DNA of 64,000 nucleotides from Sphingomonas sp. (GCA_017418975.1 JAFOMG010000006.1:62001-126000), one strand, 5' to 3'; shown: positions 19,910-28,763, numbered from the stretch's first letter. Program-made: numbers and translations. The notes: generated by a model not told the origin, from the letters alone.

Positions 19910-20731
19910 TCAGCCCCGATCGAACCGCGCGATCAGCCCGTCCAGCGTGCGCCCGCCGCGCTCGCCGCGCTCGCGCGTCTTGTAGGTCGGGTCCCCGGCA
20001 TCCGTCGCCTGCAGCTTCCCGCAGAACCGGCGCACATCGGCGCCCAGCATCGCCACGTCCGCGCCGACCCGGCCCAGCTCGTCCCGCGCCGCCTTGCGCG
20101 CCCGGCGCCCGAGCGCCGCTTCCGTACGCGCGCGATGCTCCGCCGCCGCATCGGCGAAGCCGTCCGCCAGCGCCTCCATCTCGGCGACATAGGAAAGCGA
20201 GACGAGCTGCGCGGGCGCATAGCCGAGCTGATCGTCGCCATGCACGGCATTGGCCCCTACCCGCACCATCGCCTGCCCGAGATAGAGCCGGGTGAGTCCC
20301 GCAAGCGTGCGCTCGGCCAGCTCGGTCAGCGCCGCGGTGTCGGCGAGCAGCGCGGCATGGCGCGCATCCACCGCCGGCGCATAGACGGAGACCAGCCGGG
20401 CGAAGCGCGCGCCGTCCGATTGCTGCCGCTCGATCGCCCGCCGCGCCCGGATCAGCCGCTCGAGCGGCGCGCCGGCATTCTCGCGGAAGAACTGGCGGGA
20501 CAGCGCGACGACATTCTCGCCGCAATCGCGGTGCGCCTGCAACGCGGCCAGCGCCAGCATCCGCCGCAGCGGCCGCCAGCGCGCGCGCTCCACCCGGGCC
20601 AGCCACCAGGGCAGCAGCGCGAGGACCAGCCCCAGCCCCAGCGCGAAGAAGAACGCTCCGGCCTGGAACGCCGCCAGCCACGCGGGATCGCGCGTCATCC
20701 AACCAACAAAGACAGCCCACCAGCCCTGCAC
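19910..20731 (-). CDS. Membrane protein of unknown function
   Basis: 273 residues from a GTG start preceded by GGGGGGAG; the open frame reaches 20809 but that extension is not chosen. One strong membrane segment (about 17-42) is followed by a large Ala/Arg-rich, mostly helical soluble domain with possible coiled-coil stretches. No family recognised. It is divergent from pyrB. Confidence 0.65.
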   Translation of the reverse strand: MQGWWAVFVGWMTRDPAWLAAFQAGAFFFALGLGLVLALLPWWLARVERARWRPLRRMLALAALQAHRDCGENVVALSRQFFRENAGAPLERLIRARRAIERQQSDGARFARLVSVYAPAVDARHAALLADTAALTELAERTLAGLTRLYLGQAMVRVGANAVHGDDQLGYAPAQLVSLSYVAEMEALADGFADAAAEHRARTEAALGRRARKAARDELGRVGADVAMLGADVRRFCGKLQATDAGDPTYKTRERGERGGRTLDGLIARFDRG

Positions 20732-20850
20732 GAACGCTCCCCCCGAAACGCAACGCGGCGGACTTCCTATCCGGCATTTGCGGCAGATGCGAGACTCTCC
20801 CCGCCTCACGGCTTGCCTCGCCGGCCCGGCGGGTCTAGGCGACGGCTTTA

Positions 20851-21840
20851 ATGCAAGCCTCCGATCATCGCCCCGCTGCCCAGATACAGGGCCGCGCCGT
20901 CTTCCCGCACCGGCACCTCACCGGGATCGCGGGCCTCCAGCCGCATGAGATCATGTTCCTGCTCGACGAGGCCGAGCAGTGGATCGAGGCGAACCGCACG
21001 CGCGCCCGCAGCGACCGGCGGCTCGAGGGCATCACCCAGATCAACGCCTTTTTCGAGAATTCGACCCGCACGCTCCTCTCCTTCGAGATCGCCGGCAAGC
21101 GGCTGGGGGCGGACGTGGTGAACATGCATGCCGCCCAGTCGAGCGTGAAGAAGGGCGAGACGCTGATCGACACCGCCGTCACTCTCAATGCCATGCGCGC
21201 CGACGTGATCGTGATCCGCCACATGGCCTCGGGCGCGGTGCAGCTGATCGCCGACAAGGTCGACTGCCCGGTGCTCAACGCCGGCGACGGCTGGCACGAG
21301 CATCCCACCCAGGCGCTGCTCGACGCGCTGACGATCCGCCGCCGCCGCGGCGCGGTGGCCGGCCAGCGCGTGGTGATCTGCGGCGACCTGCTCCACAGCC
21401 GCGTCGCCCGCTCGAACATGCTGGCGCTGACCGCGCTCGGCGCCGAGGTGCGCGTGGTCGCGCCCTCCACGCTGATGCCCCCGGCGATCGAGGGGCTCTA
21501 CGTCACGCCCTTCACCGATTTCGATGCCGCGCTGGCAGGCGCCGATGTCGTGATGATGCTCCGCGTCCAGAACGAGCGCATGGCCGGCGGCTTCATCCCC
21601 TCCACGCGCGAGTTCCACGCCCGCTACGGCCTCACGCCCGAGCGGCTGGCCCTTGCCGCGCCCGACGCGCTCGTCATGCACCCCGGCCCCATGAACCGCG
21701 GCGTCGAGATCGACAGCGCCATCGCCGACCATCCGGAGCGCAGCGCGATCACCGAGCAGGTCGAGATGGGCGTCGCCGTCCGCATGGCCTGCCTCGACGT
21801 CCTCACCAGGGCGGAGCGCGGCGTGGAGGGCTGGGCATGA
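20851..21840 (+). CDS. pyrB: Aspartate carbamoyltransferase catalytic subunit
   Basis: 329 residues. Carbamoyl-phosphate motif STRT (71-74, in [13 protein letters not shown]), HPTQ (151-154) and the C-terminal HPGPMNRG are all present. It condenses carbamoyl phosphate and aspartate in pyrimidine synthesis. A pseudo-dihydroorotase gene follows, the arrangement in which PyrB forms a complex with a non-catalytic partner. Repeat R2 sits between the two genes. Confidence 0.97.
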   Translation: MQASDHRPAAQIQGRAVFPHRHLTGIAGLQPHEIMFLLDEAEQWIEANRTRARSDRRLEGITQINAFFENSTRTLLSFEIAGKRLGADVVNMHAAQSSVKKGETLIDTAVTLNAMRADVIVIRHMASGAVQLIADKVDCPVLNAGDGWHEHPTQALLDALTIRRRRGAVAGQRVVICGDLLHSRVARSNMLALTALGAEVRVVAPSTLMPPAIEGLYVTPFTDFDAALAGADVVMMLRVQNERMAGGFIPSTREFHARYGLTPERLALAAPDALVMHPGPMNRGVEIDSAIADHPERSAITEQVEMGVAVRMACLDVLTRAERGVEGWA

Positions 21841-21866
21841 TGCGAAGCGCCCCCTCTCCCTATTCC

Positions 21867-21947
21867 GTCATCCTCGCAAGGGCGGGGATCCAGAGTCACG
21901 AAGGTCGCCGCCCTGTTGCCCTGGATCCCCGCCCTTGCGGGGATGAC
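21867..21947. repeat. REP-like paired hairpin repeat, copy R2, inside the pyr operon
   Basis: Left unit has CTCGCAAGGGCGGGGATCCAG, given here in parts: CTCGCAAGGGCGGGG then ATCCAG. Right unit is the inverse, ending GGATGAC. The arm stem uses GCAAGGGC instead of GCGAAGGC. It separates pyrB from its partner gene and could affect operon mRNA stability. Confidence 0.85.
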
Positions 21948-21979
21948 AAGGGTCGCTGGGATGCCGAAGGAATTGTCGC

Positions 21980-23176
21980 GTGAGCCGCATAATTGAGAAC
22001 GTCAAGGTCATCGGCGGCGCCACCAGCCTCGCCTTCGACGGCGAAACCATCATCGCCGGAACCGCCGCCGCGGAGGCCATCGACGGCAAGGGCCTCACCC
22101 TCGCCCCCGGCATCGTCGACCTGGGCGTCTTCGCGGTCGACCGCGCGGCCTGCCGCGCCGGCGGCATCACGCGCGTCGGCCTGATGCCCGATCAGTCGCC
22201 GATCCTCGACGATCCCGGCATCATCCGCCGCGCCGCGCTGATGGGAAAGCCCGACCTGTGGGTCCATCCCCTCGCCGCCGCCACGCGCGGCCTTCAGGGC
22301 ACCGATCTTGCCGAAATGGCGATCAACGCCGGCGCCGGAGCAAAGGCAGTCGCAACGGGCCGCCGCTGGATCGCCGACGCGGGCGTGATGCGCAAGGTGC
22401 TCGCCTATGCCCGCGATTGCGGCCTCACCGTGATCGCCCATGCCGAGGATGGCGGGCTCGCGGGCGACGCGGTCGCGACCGAGGGTCTCACCGCGACGCT
22501 GCTCGGCCTCGCCGCCGCCCCCGCCATTGCCGAGGCCCTGGCGATCGCGCGCGACACGATGCTCGCCGAGGATACCGGCGCCCGCATCCATTTCCGCCAG
22601 GTCACTACCGCCGCCGGGCTCGACCTGATCCGCCAGGCCAAGCGCCGCGGCGTGCAGGTCACTTGCGGCGTTACCCCGGCGCACTGGCTGCTCTCGGACA
22701 TCGACGTCAGCGACTATCGCACCTATGCCCGCCTCTCGCCGCCGCTGCGCAGCGACGCCGACCGCCAGGCCGTCCGCGCCGCGCTCGCCGACGGCACGAT
22801 CGACGTGCTCGCCTCGGGCCATGATCCGCGCGGGCCCGAGGGCAAGCGCCTGCCCTTCGCCGATGCCGAGGAAGGCATGTCGGGCGCCGAGACGCTGCTC
22901 GCCCTGTCGCTCGGCCTGGTCCGTGACGAAGTGCTGACGTTGGAGCGCCTCTTCCAGCTGCTCGCCGCCAATCCGGCGCGCATCCTCGGCCTCGATGCCG
23001 GCACGCTGGAGCCCGGCAGGCCCGCCGACTTCATCCTGTTCGATCCCGACGCGCCCTGGGCGATCGACGGCGCGAAGATGAAGGCGCGCGCCGGCAACAC
23101 GCCGTTCGACGGGTTGCCGGTGCAGGGCAAGGTCCACCGCGTCTTCAAGGGCGGGCGGGAGATCGATCGCGCATGA
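21980..23176 (+). CDS. pyrX: Dihydroorotase-like protein lacking the catalytic HxH motif (PyrC'/PyrX type)
   Basis: 398 residues of the amidohydrolase fold, GTG start with AAGGA upstream. Where active dihydroorotases have PGlIDlHvHlReP, this reads PGIVDLGVFAVDRAACRAGG: the HxH metal ligands and the substrate Arg are missing, with an apparent deletion. HAED is kept, but the C-terminal DHAP-type motif is ASGHDPRGPEGK. It is therefore probably non-catalytic and structural, as known for PyrC' partners of aspartate carbamoyltransferase in Pseudomonas. An active dihydroorotase should exist elsewhere in the genome. Confidence 0.88.
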   Translation: MSRIIENVKVIGGATSLAFDGETIIAGTAAAEAIDGKGLTLAPGIVDLGVFAVDRAACRAGGITRVGLMPDQSPILDDPGIIRRAALMGKPDLWVHPLAAATRGLQGTDLAEMAINAGAGAKAVATGRRWIADAGVMRKVLAYARDCGLTVIAHAEDGGLAGDAVATEGLTATLLGLAAAPAIAEALAIARDTMLAEDTGARIHFRQVTTAAGLDLIRQAKRRGVQVTCGVTPAHWLLSDIDVSDYRTYARLSPPLRSDADRQAVRAALADGTIDVLASGHDPRGPEGKRLPFADAEEGMSGAETLLALSLGLVRDEVLTLERLFQLLAANPARILGLDAGTLEPGRPADFILFDPDAPWAIDGAKMKARAGNTPFDGLPVQGKVHRVFKGGREIDRA

Positions 23177-23405
23177 TCCCGCGGCGGCTTCGCCACCGCG
23201 ATCCTGCGGCACTTCGGCCGGGAAAGCGATCGCGCCTATGCCTTGATCGGCGCGCTCGGCCTCGTCAGTAGAGCGGCGGCCGGGCACAGCTGGTGGATCG
23301 AGCGGCCGGGCCTGAACCGGAACGGAAACAGGCGGCTCCCGCCCCGCGCCGGCCCATCGCGTCATCCCGGCACAAGGCCGGGGGACGGTTCGGGAGAATC
23401 CTGCC
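23177..23405. other. Intergenic region with a single hairpin and a possible gene remnant
   Basis: Converging pyrX and DUF1801 leave 229 bases. A + strand frame beginning near 23179 reads as plausible protein (GGFATAILRHFGRESDRAY) but has no start and runs into the repeat; it may be a decayed gene. Hairpin R8 follows at 23361. Confidence 0.35.
23361..23386. repeat. Single REP-like hairpin, copy R8
   Basis: GTCATCCCGGCACAAGGCCGGGG forms a short hairpin (arms CCGGC / GGCCGG around ACAA; written GTCATCCCGG then CACAAGGCCGGGG). The same unit occurs inverted at about 62973-62995. Confidence 0.6.
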
Positions 23406-23798
23406 CTACCTCTTCCCCCGCGCCGGCTTGGCCAGGTTCGCCGCCACTGCCGCGCGGATCAGCGCCTTCAGCGCCTCGGCATCGATTGCCTCGCCTTCAT
23501 GAATGTCGATCGCCCGGCGGACATTCCCGTCCAGGCTCGAATTGAACAGCCCCTTGGGATCCGCCAGCGCCGCGCCCTTGGCAAAGGTCAGCTTCACCGC
23601 CGCCTTGTAGGTCTCGCCGGTGCAGAGGATGCCGGCATGTTCCCACACCGGCACGCCGCGCCACTTCCACGTCTCCTCCACCTCGGGGTCGGCTTCATGA
23701 ATGATCTCGCGCACCCGGGCGAGCGTCGCGCCGCGCCAGTCGTCCAGCGCGGCGATGCGGGCGTCGATCTGCTCGGCGGCGGTCTTGTCTGCGCTCAT
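23406..23798 (-). CDS. DUF1801 domain protein
   Basis: 130 residues of the YdhG/DUF1801 fold, with KWRGVPVWEHAGILCT, then YKAAVKLTFAKGAAL and a Lys-rich end. The family is linked to small-molecule or iron handling by weak precedent, with no proven activity. Its ATG overlaps the stop of the upstream small membrane gene (ATGA), so the two form a coupled pair under the palindromic sites at 24001-24041. Confidence 0.85.
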   Translation of the reverse strand: MSADKTAAEQIDARIAALDDWRGATLARVREIIHEADPEVEETWKWRGVPVWEHAGILCTGETYKAAVKLTFAKGAALADPKGLFNSSLDGNVRRAIDIHEGEAIDAEALKALIRAAVAANLAKPARGKR

Positions 23799-23980
23799 GC
23801 GTTCCTCGCCGGATAGGGCCGGGCGAACATGTAGAGCCCCGTCGGCAGCAACACCAGCAACGGGATCACCGCGACCAGCCCCAGCCACATCGCGTTGCTC
23901 CCGAGGATCACCGCGACGATGTTCACGATCGCCGCGATGCTGAAGACGATTCCGGTCCAACGATGAATCCGGCGGATCAT
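23795..23980 (-). CDS. Small two-span membrane protein
   Basis: 61 residues, MIRRIHRWTG start with GGGAGAGG 8 bases upstream (a TTG at 23995 is less likely). Two hydrophobic spans at about 9-28 and 33-53. Coupled to DUF1801 by an ATGA overlap. No function recognised. Confidence 0.75.
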   Translation of the reverse strand: MIRRIHRWTGIVFSIAAIVNIVAVILGSNAMWLGLVAVIPLLVLLPTGLYMFARPYPARNA

Positions 23981-24000
23981 GGCTGCCTCTCCCAAAATAC

Positions 24001-24041
24001 ATAACCCGATGGCTATGCATTTTCCATAACCAAGAGGTTAT
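24001..24041. promoter_or_regulatory. Tandem palindromic operator-like sites
   Basis: Two 16-bp dyads of the same form: ATAACC-N4-GGCTAT (24001-24016) and ATAACC-N4-GGTTAT (24026-24041), centres 25 bases apart. They lie just upstream of the small membrane/DUF1801 pair on the minus strand and suggest a dimeric repressor (ArsR/MarR-like). No regulator gene is adjacent. Confidence 0.55.
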
Positions 24042-24057
24042 CGGTTCGTCAAGCGCA

Positions 24058-24092
24058 AGAAAAAGGCCGAGGCGTCGCCGCCCCGGCCTCTC
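24058..24092 (-). terminator. Terminator of the parA-RHH-SPOR operon
   Basis: On the minus strand arms 24079-24088 and 24065-24074 pair in 9 of 10 positions around TCGC and are followed by TTTTT. It lies 30 bases after the SPOR gene stop. Confidence 0.8.
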
Positions 24093-24119
24093 TTTTCCCG
24101 ACGGGAGAGGGAAACTTGT

Positions 24120-25493
24120 TCAGCGCGAAGCCAGGCGCACGCCGGGCTTGGCCCACGCCGCCAGCGCGTCGCCCGCGCCGGTGCGCACGAAGCAGGTCTG
24201 GCCGCTGGCCTTCACCTGGCGGCACAGCGCATCGGCGTCGCCGCGGCCATAGCCGCCCACCGACAGGCGATAGAAGCTGCCCGCCCGGGTCGAGACCTTG
24301 GCGCCATGGGGAGTCTGGCCCGAAAGCGCCGGCACCCGGTGCCCGAAGCGGTTCCACGCGTCCCGGGCCACCGCCGGGCTCGCATAGGCGCCGAGCTGGA
24401 CATAGAAATTGCCGCGCGACGGCTTGGCCGCCGCGGCCTTCTCGATCGCCGGCACGCGTGCGCCCGGCGATGCAGTGGCGACGGACGCGCGGACCGCGGC
24501 GGCGGGCACCGCCTGCACCACTTCCTCGCGCGGGCCGAACACGACGCCGCCATTGGTGCCGGCGACGGGCGCGACCTCGACGGCAGCCGTCGCGGTGAGG
24601 GAAGCGGCCGCGGCGGCACCGCCGGTCTCGGCCGCGACTGCCTGGGCATTGGCCGGAACGCCCGGCATATAGCTGTCGACCGCGTCCTGCGCCGGCACGG
24701 TCTGCACCGGCTGGGTCGCGGCGGCGGCGAGCATCACGTTCTGCTGCGCCAGCGCGAGGCGGGCCGGCTGGCCGGCATCCTGCACCGGCGTCACGCCCAG
24801 CAGCGAGGCGACCTGATCATAGGCGTTGGTCGGGCGGGCAAAGTTCACCCACTGCATCATGCGCGCGCCGATCTGGTCGGGCGCCACGTCGACCGCGGCG
24901 ACCTGCTTGGCCTCGGCCCAGCGCCCCGAGAGCGCGAGCGCGAGCGCGAGGTTCTGGCGAGTCTTGGCGGTGGCGTCCTCGGCCCGGGCGGCCGGCCCCA
25001 ATATCTCCACCGCCTTCACCGGATCGCCGGCCAGCGCGAAGGCCAGGCCGCGATCGGCGGCGGGGATGGTGTCCTCATGCGCCTGCAGCATCGCCCGCGC
25101 GCCCGGCCAGTCGCCGCCGGCGATCTTGGCGAGGACGAGGTTGAGCGCGACGCGCCCGTCGCCCGGATTGAGCGTCAGCGCATCGCCCAGCGCCTGGTTG
25201 GCCGAAGCGAAGCGGCCGGCGAGCAGATAGGCCTGGCCCAGCAGTGCGCGATATTCGGCGTTCTGCGGATCATTGGCCACCGCCGCCTCGGCATGCGCGA
25301 CCGCGTCGCCCGCCTTGCGCCGAGCGATTGCCTTGTGCGCCTGGCCGGCTTCCTGTGCCGCCTTCTTCGCATTGGGCGCATCGGTCGCGAAGGCCGAGAG
25401 CACGAAGCCCTGGGTCGCGATGCCGGCCGCCAGCGTGCCGCCGGCTGCGAGCGCCGAGAGGCCGATCACGAGCTTGCTACGGGTCTTCATCAT
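24120..25493 (-). CDS. TPR protein with C-terminal SPOR domain
   Basis: 457 residues from an ATGATG start with AAGGA upstream. An N-terminal hydrophobic segment (about 8-30) may be a signal or anchor. TPR-like helices cover about 45-210, then an Ala/Val-rich linker, and a SPOR domain occupies the last 80 residues (NFYVQLGAYASPAVAR to CRQVKASGQTCFV). SPOR domains bind denuded peptidoglycan at division sites. It is the last gene of an operon with parA and a ribbon-helix-helix gene, so it may couple cell division to a ParA-positioned cargo. Confidence 0.88.
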   Translation of the reverse strand: MMKTRSKLVIGLSALAAGGTLAAGIATQGFVLSAFATDAPNAKKAAQEAGQAHKAIARRKAGDAVAHAEAAVANDPQNAEYRALLGQAYLLAGRFASANQALGDALTLNPGDGRVALNLVLAKIAGGDWPGARAMLQAHEDTIPAADRGLAFALAGDPVKAVEILGPAARAEDATAKTRQNLALALALSGRWAEAKQVAAVDVAPDQIGARMMQWVNFARPTNAYDQVASLLGVTPVQDAGQPARLALAQQNVMLAAAATQPVQTVPAQDAVDSYMPGVPANAQAVAAETGGAAAAASLTATAAVEVAPVAGTNGGVVFGPREEVVQAVPAAAVRASVATASPGARVPAIEKAAAAKPSRGNFYVQLGAYASPAVARDAWNRFGHRVPALSGQTPHGAKVSTRAGSFYRLSVGGYGRGDADALCRQVKASGQTCFVRTGAGDALAAWAKPGVRLASR

Positions 25494-25501
25494 CCGTTCC
25501 T

Positions 25502-26083
25502 TCAACGGTTCCCGGCCGGGCCGACCTGACGCGCGAGCGTCTCGACCTCGGTCAGCGATTCGAGAAAGGCGTCGAGCGCCTCGGTCACGAGCTGTTGCGC
25601 CGAACGATTGGTGACCGCCGATGCGAGGCGCAGGCGCAGATGCCGGTCATTGTCGAGACGGAGCGTGAACGCCGCCTTGGATTTCCTTGCCACTTCGCGG
25701 GCCAGCCGTTCGGCGGCGGCCGGGGCCAGGGCCGGACGCGGCGCGACCGGAGCGGCCGGCGGCGCGGTCACGGCCATGGGAGCCGGCGCTGGGGGGGCGG
25801 CGACCGGCTCGGGGGCGCTGAACCGCTCGTCGAGCTGCTCGATCTGGCGCAGCACCTGCGGCTTGGGCGCGGGCACCGGCACGGGCTCGGGCACGAACTG
25901 CTGGGCCTGGGGGTGGTGCGCATGGGCATGTTCATCGCCCATGTCGTTCCAGCCGAGATCTTCCTGGGCAGTCGCCGGATTGAGGCCGACAAAGCCCTGC
26001 GGACGCATCGCCGGGCGTGCCTGGCCCTTGCGGGCGAGCAGGCTCGAGGAGAGCGAGGCGGTGGGTTTGGGGGTGCCGAACAT
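25502..26083 (-). CDS. Ribbon-helix-helix-like protein with Pro/Ala linker
   Basis: 193 residues. A basic N-terminus and a long Pro/Ala-rich region precede a C-terminal stretch (about 135-182: AAFTLRLDNDRHLRLRLASA then NRSAQQLVTEALDAFLESL) that fits a ribbon-helix-helix DNA-binding fold. It starts on the last base of the parA stop, so the pair is coupled. The layout ATPase plus small DNA-binding partner recalls partition systems, but no ParB nuclease-like domain is present. DNA binding is inferred. Confidence 0.65.
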   Translation of the reverse strand: MFGTPKPTASLSSSLLARKGQARPAMRPQGFVGLNPATAQEDLGWNDMGDEHAHAHHPQAQQFVPEPVPVPAPKPQVLRQIEQLDERFSAPEPVAAPPAPAPMAVTAPPAAPVAPRPALAPAAAERLAREVARKSKAAFTLRLDNDRHLRLRLASAVTNRSAQQLVTEALDAFLESLTEVETLARQVGPAGNR

Positions 26084-26796
26084 CAGCTCACCACCCTGCG
26101 GCCGAAGCCGCCAGCCGGGCGCGGCGCGCCGAATTGATTGACCGCGGCCGGCGCCGCGAACACGGTGCGGCGGAAGTTCTTCTCCAGCCGGTCGTTGATA
26201 TAGGTCCACAGCGCCGCGACCTCGCCGGCCGAGCGGCCGTTCGGATCGACTTCCATCACGGTGCGGCCGTCGATCATCGAGGCGGCGAAATCGGTGCGGT
26301 GATGCAGCGTGATCGGCGCGACGGTGCCGTGCTGCGACAGCGCCACCGCGGCCTCGCTGGTGATCCGGGCCTTGGGCGTCGCGGCGTTGACGACGAAGAT
26401 CAGCGGCTTGCCCGCCCGATCGCACAGATCGACCGTGGCGCCCACGGCGCGCAGGTCGTGCGGCGACGGACGCGTCGGGATCACGATCAGCTCGGCCACC
26501 GCGATCACGCTCTGGATCGCCATGGTGATGGCCGGCGGCGTGTCGATCACCGCGAGCTTGAAGCCCTGCTGGCGCAGGATCTCGAGATCGGAGGCCAGCC
26601 GCGCGACCGTGGTCTGCGCGAAGGCCGGGAGATCGGTCTCGCGCTCGTTCCACCAATCGGCGAGCGAGCCCTGCGGATCGATGTCGATCAGCACGACCGG
26701 GCCGCACCCGGCCCGCTCCGCCTGCACGGCGAGATGGCCCGACAAGGTCGTCTTGCCGGATCCGCCCTTCTGCGATGCCATCGCGAGAACGCGCAT
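26083..26796 (-). CDS. ParA/MinD-family ATPase
   Basis: 237 residues. Deviant Walker A KGGSGKTT (residues 10-17), Walker A' region DIDPQGSLADWW and Walker B-like LAVIDTPP. Such ATPases form dimers on nucleoid or membrane and position DNA or protein cargo. It is first in an operon with a ribbon-helix-helix protein and a SPOR protein, not with parB, so it is probably a cargo-positioning or division-site orphan ParA and not the chromosomal partition ATPase. Confidence 0.9.
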   Translation of the reverse strand: MRVLAMASQKGGSGKTTLSGHLAVQAERAGCGPVVLIDIDPQGSLADWWNERETDLPAFAQTTVARLASDLEILRQQGFKLAVIDTPPAITMAIQSVIAVAELIVIPTRPSPHDLRAVGATVDLCDRAGKPLIFVVNAATPKARITSEAAVALSQHGTVAPITLHHRTDFAASMIDGRTVMEVDPNGRSAGEVAALWTYINDRLEKNFRRTVFAAPAAVNQFGAPRPAGGFGRRVVS

Positions 26797-26973
26797 GAAC
26801 CCCCTCGAAATACCAGTTACCCGAGGGTGGGGATGCCATGGCGGCGTCTAAGAATGCGTTAACGGCGTTCCGCCCCGGGATTCCCCGTACGTGAGACCGG
26901 GTAAGGATTTCTTTCACAAACGATGGTTAACTGGCATTTATCCAATCTTGCCGGGGCGGGAGTCGAAGGTCGC

Positions 26974-27924
26974 ATGAAGCTTCTCGGGTTGATCGCTGTT
27001 GCCGGGATGGCCCTCGCCGCCCCGCTTGCGTTCGCGCAGGAGAATCCGGTCAAGGCCGGGGTCGAGGCCTGGGAGCGCGGCGACTATAAGGGCGCGGTCG
27101 ATCGCTGGCGCAGCCCGGCGATGAAGGGCGATGCCGATGCGCAGTTCAACCTCGGCCAGGCCTATAAGCTCGGCCGCGGCGTTGCCGCCGATCTGAACCA
27201 GGCCGAGCTCTGGTACGCCAAGGCCGCCGCGCAGGGCCATGAGCAGGCCGAGGCGAGCTACGCGCTCGCCCTCTTCGCCAATGGCAAGCGCGACAAGGCG
27301 GCGCCCTGGCTCCAGCGGGCCGCCGGGCGCGGCGATCCGCGCGCGCAATACGTGCTCGGCACGATGTATTTCAACGGCGACGTGGTCCAGAAGGACTGGG
27401 TGCGCGCCTATGGGCTGGTCACCCGCGCCTCGCAATCGGGCCTGGCCGAGGCCTCGAGCGCGATCGCGCAGATGGACAAGTACATGACGGTGCAGGATCG
27501 CCAGGCGGGCCTCACCCTGGCCCGCAAATATGAGGAAGAGGCGAGCCGCGCCCCCCTGCCCGGCGCGGCACCGCCCCCGGTCGAAACCGCCGCCACGCCG
27601 CCGCCGCGCTCCACGCCCGTCCGCACCCCGCCGCGCACCGGCGCCAACCCGCCGCCCGCCCCGGTCAAGGTCGCCGCGAACCCGCCGGCGCCCGCCGCCG
27701 CGCCCATCCGCGACGGCGGCTGGCGCCTTCAGCTCGGCGCGTTCGGCGATCCCGCCAATGCCCGCAAGCTCTGGGGCCAGGTCGGCGCCCGCTTCCCGGG
27801 CCGGCAGGTCGCCTATGTCAAGGCGGGCAATCTCACCAAGGTGCTGGTCGGCCCCTATGCCAGCCGGGGCGAGGCCGCCGGCGCCTGCCGCGGCGTGAGC
27901 CCTTGCGTGCCGATCGGCCAATAA
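26974..27924 (+). CDS. Sel1-repeat protein with SPOR domain
   Basis: 316 residues from MKLLGLIAVAGMALAAPLAF, a signal peptide ending AFAQ. Sel1/TPR-like repeats span about 25-170 (DADAQFNLGQAYKLGRG, DPRAQYVLGTMYFNGD). A Pro-rich linker leads to a C-terminal SPOR domain (WRLQLGAFGDPANAR to GACRGVSPCVPIG). It should act in the periplasm at peptidoglycan, probably at division sites. It is divergent from the parA operon, which ends in another SPOR protein. Confidence 0.9.
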   Translation: MKLLGLIAVAGMALAAPLAFAQENPVKAGVEAWERGDYKGAVDRWRSPAMKGDADAQFNLGQAYKLGRGVAADLNQAELWYAKAAAQGHEQAEASYALALFANGKRDKAAPWLQRAAGRGDPRAQYVLGTMYFNGDVVQKDWVRAYGLVTRASQSGLAEASSAIAQMDKYMTVQDRQAGLTLARKYEEEASRAPLPGAAPPPVETAATPPPRSTPVRTPPRTGANPPPAPVKVAANPPAPAAAPIRDGGWRLQLGAFGDPANARKLWGQVGARFPGRQVAYVKAGNLTKVLVGPYASRGEAAGACRGVSPCVPIGQ

Positions 27925-27968
27925 TCATATCGCACCTGCAACAGGGATGCGTGTAGGGGCGTTCGAGC

Positions 27969-28763
27969 ATGATGATCCGTTTCCTCGCGCTCGCGCCGCT
28001 GCTCGCCATTGCCCTGCCCGCGCACGCACAGGATGAAGAACCCAAGCCGCCGCGCCGCTACCGCGTCTCGCTCGGCCCGCAGCTCTCGCCCAATTATCCC
28101 GGCGCGGACAAGCTGCAGCTCACGCCGATGCTCGATGTCGCCACGGCGCGCGGCGATGCGCCCTTTCCCTTCGTCGCGGCGGACGACAGCTTCGGCTTCG
28201 CGCTGCTCGACAAGGGCGGGTTCGAGTTCGGCCCTGCCGCGAACTTCCAGGGTTCCCGCCGCCGGAGCGAGGCCGGCGCCCCGATCGACGAGGTCAGCAC
28301 CACAATCGAGCTGGGCGGCTATGCGCAATATTGGCTCGCCAAGCCGCTGCGCCTCCATGCCGAGCTGCGCAAGGGCATCAACGGCCATGGCGGCGTGATC
28401 GGCGGCGTCGGGCTCGACTATGTTACCCGTGACGGCGACAAATGGCTGGTCTCGATCGGTCCGCGCATCACGCTGTCGGACGCGAAATATCGCCGCGCCT
28501 ATTTCGAAGTCACGCCCGCCGTCGCCGCCCGCACCGGCCTGCCGGTCTACCGGGCCGATGGCGGCGCGGTCCATGCGCTGGGCGTGAGCAGCACCGCGAC
28601 CTGGCAATTCTCCCGCCGCTGGGGCCTGTACGGCTATACCCGCTATGATCGGCTGGTGGGCGACGGCGCCGATTCGCCGCTTTCGCGCGGGCCGATCGGC
28701 AGCCGCAACCAGTTCTCCGGCGGGCTGGGCCTCAGCTTCACCTTCGGCAAGGGCGTGCGCTGA
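27969..28763 (+). CDS. MipA/OmpV family outer-membrane protein
   Basis: 264 residues with a signal peptide (ends PAHAQ). The mature protein starts YRVSLGPQLSPNYPGADK, typical of MipA/OmpV, and consists of amphipathic strands ending near FSGGLGLSFTFGKGVR. MipA is known as a scaffold linking a lytic transglycosylase and a murein synthase in E. coli; other members are barrels of unknown role. It follows the Sel1-SPOR gene by 44 bases and may be cotranscribed. Confidence 0.88.
   Translation: MMIRFLALAPLLAIALPAHAQDEEPKPPRRYRVSLGPQLSPNYPGADKLQLTPMLDVATARGDAPFPFVAADDSFGFALLDKGGFEFGPAANFQGSRRRSEAGAPIDEVSTTIELGGYAQYWLAKPLRLHAELRKGINGHGGVIGGVGLDYVTRDGDKWLVSIGPRITLSDAKYRRAYFEVTPAVAARTGLPVYRADGGAVHALGVSSTATWQFSRRWGLYGYTRYDRLVGDGADSPLSRGPIGSRNQFSGGLGLSFTFGKGVR

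Noticed and set aside
26084..26917. Extension of the ribbon-helix-helix frame to 26917
   Set aside because: It would overlap all of parA in another frame. The ATG at 26083 with a one-base overlap is the natural start.
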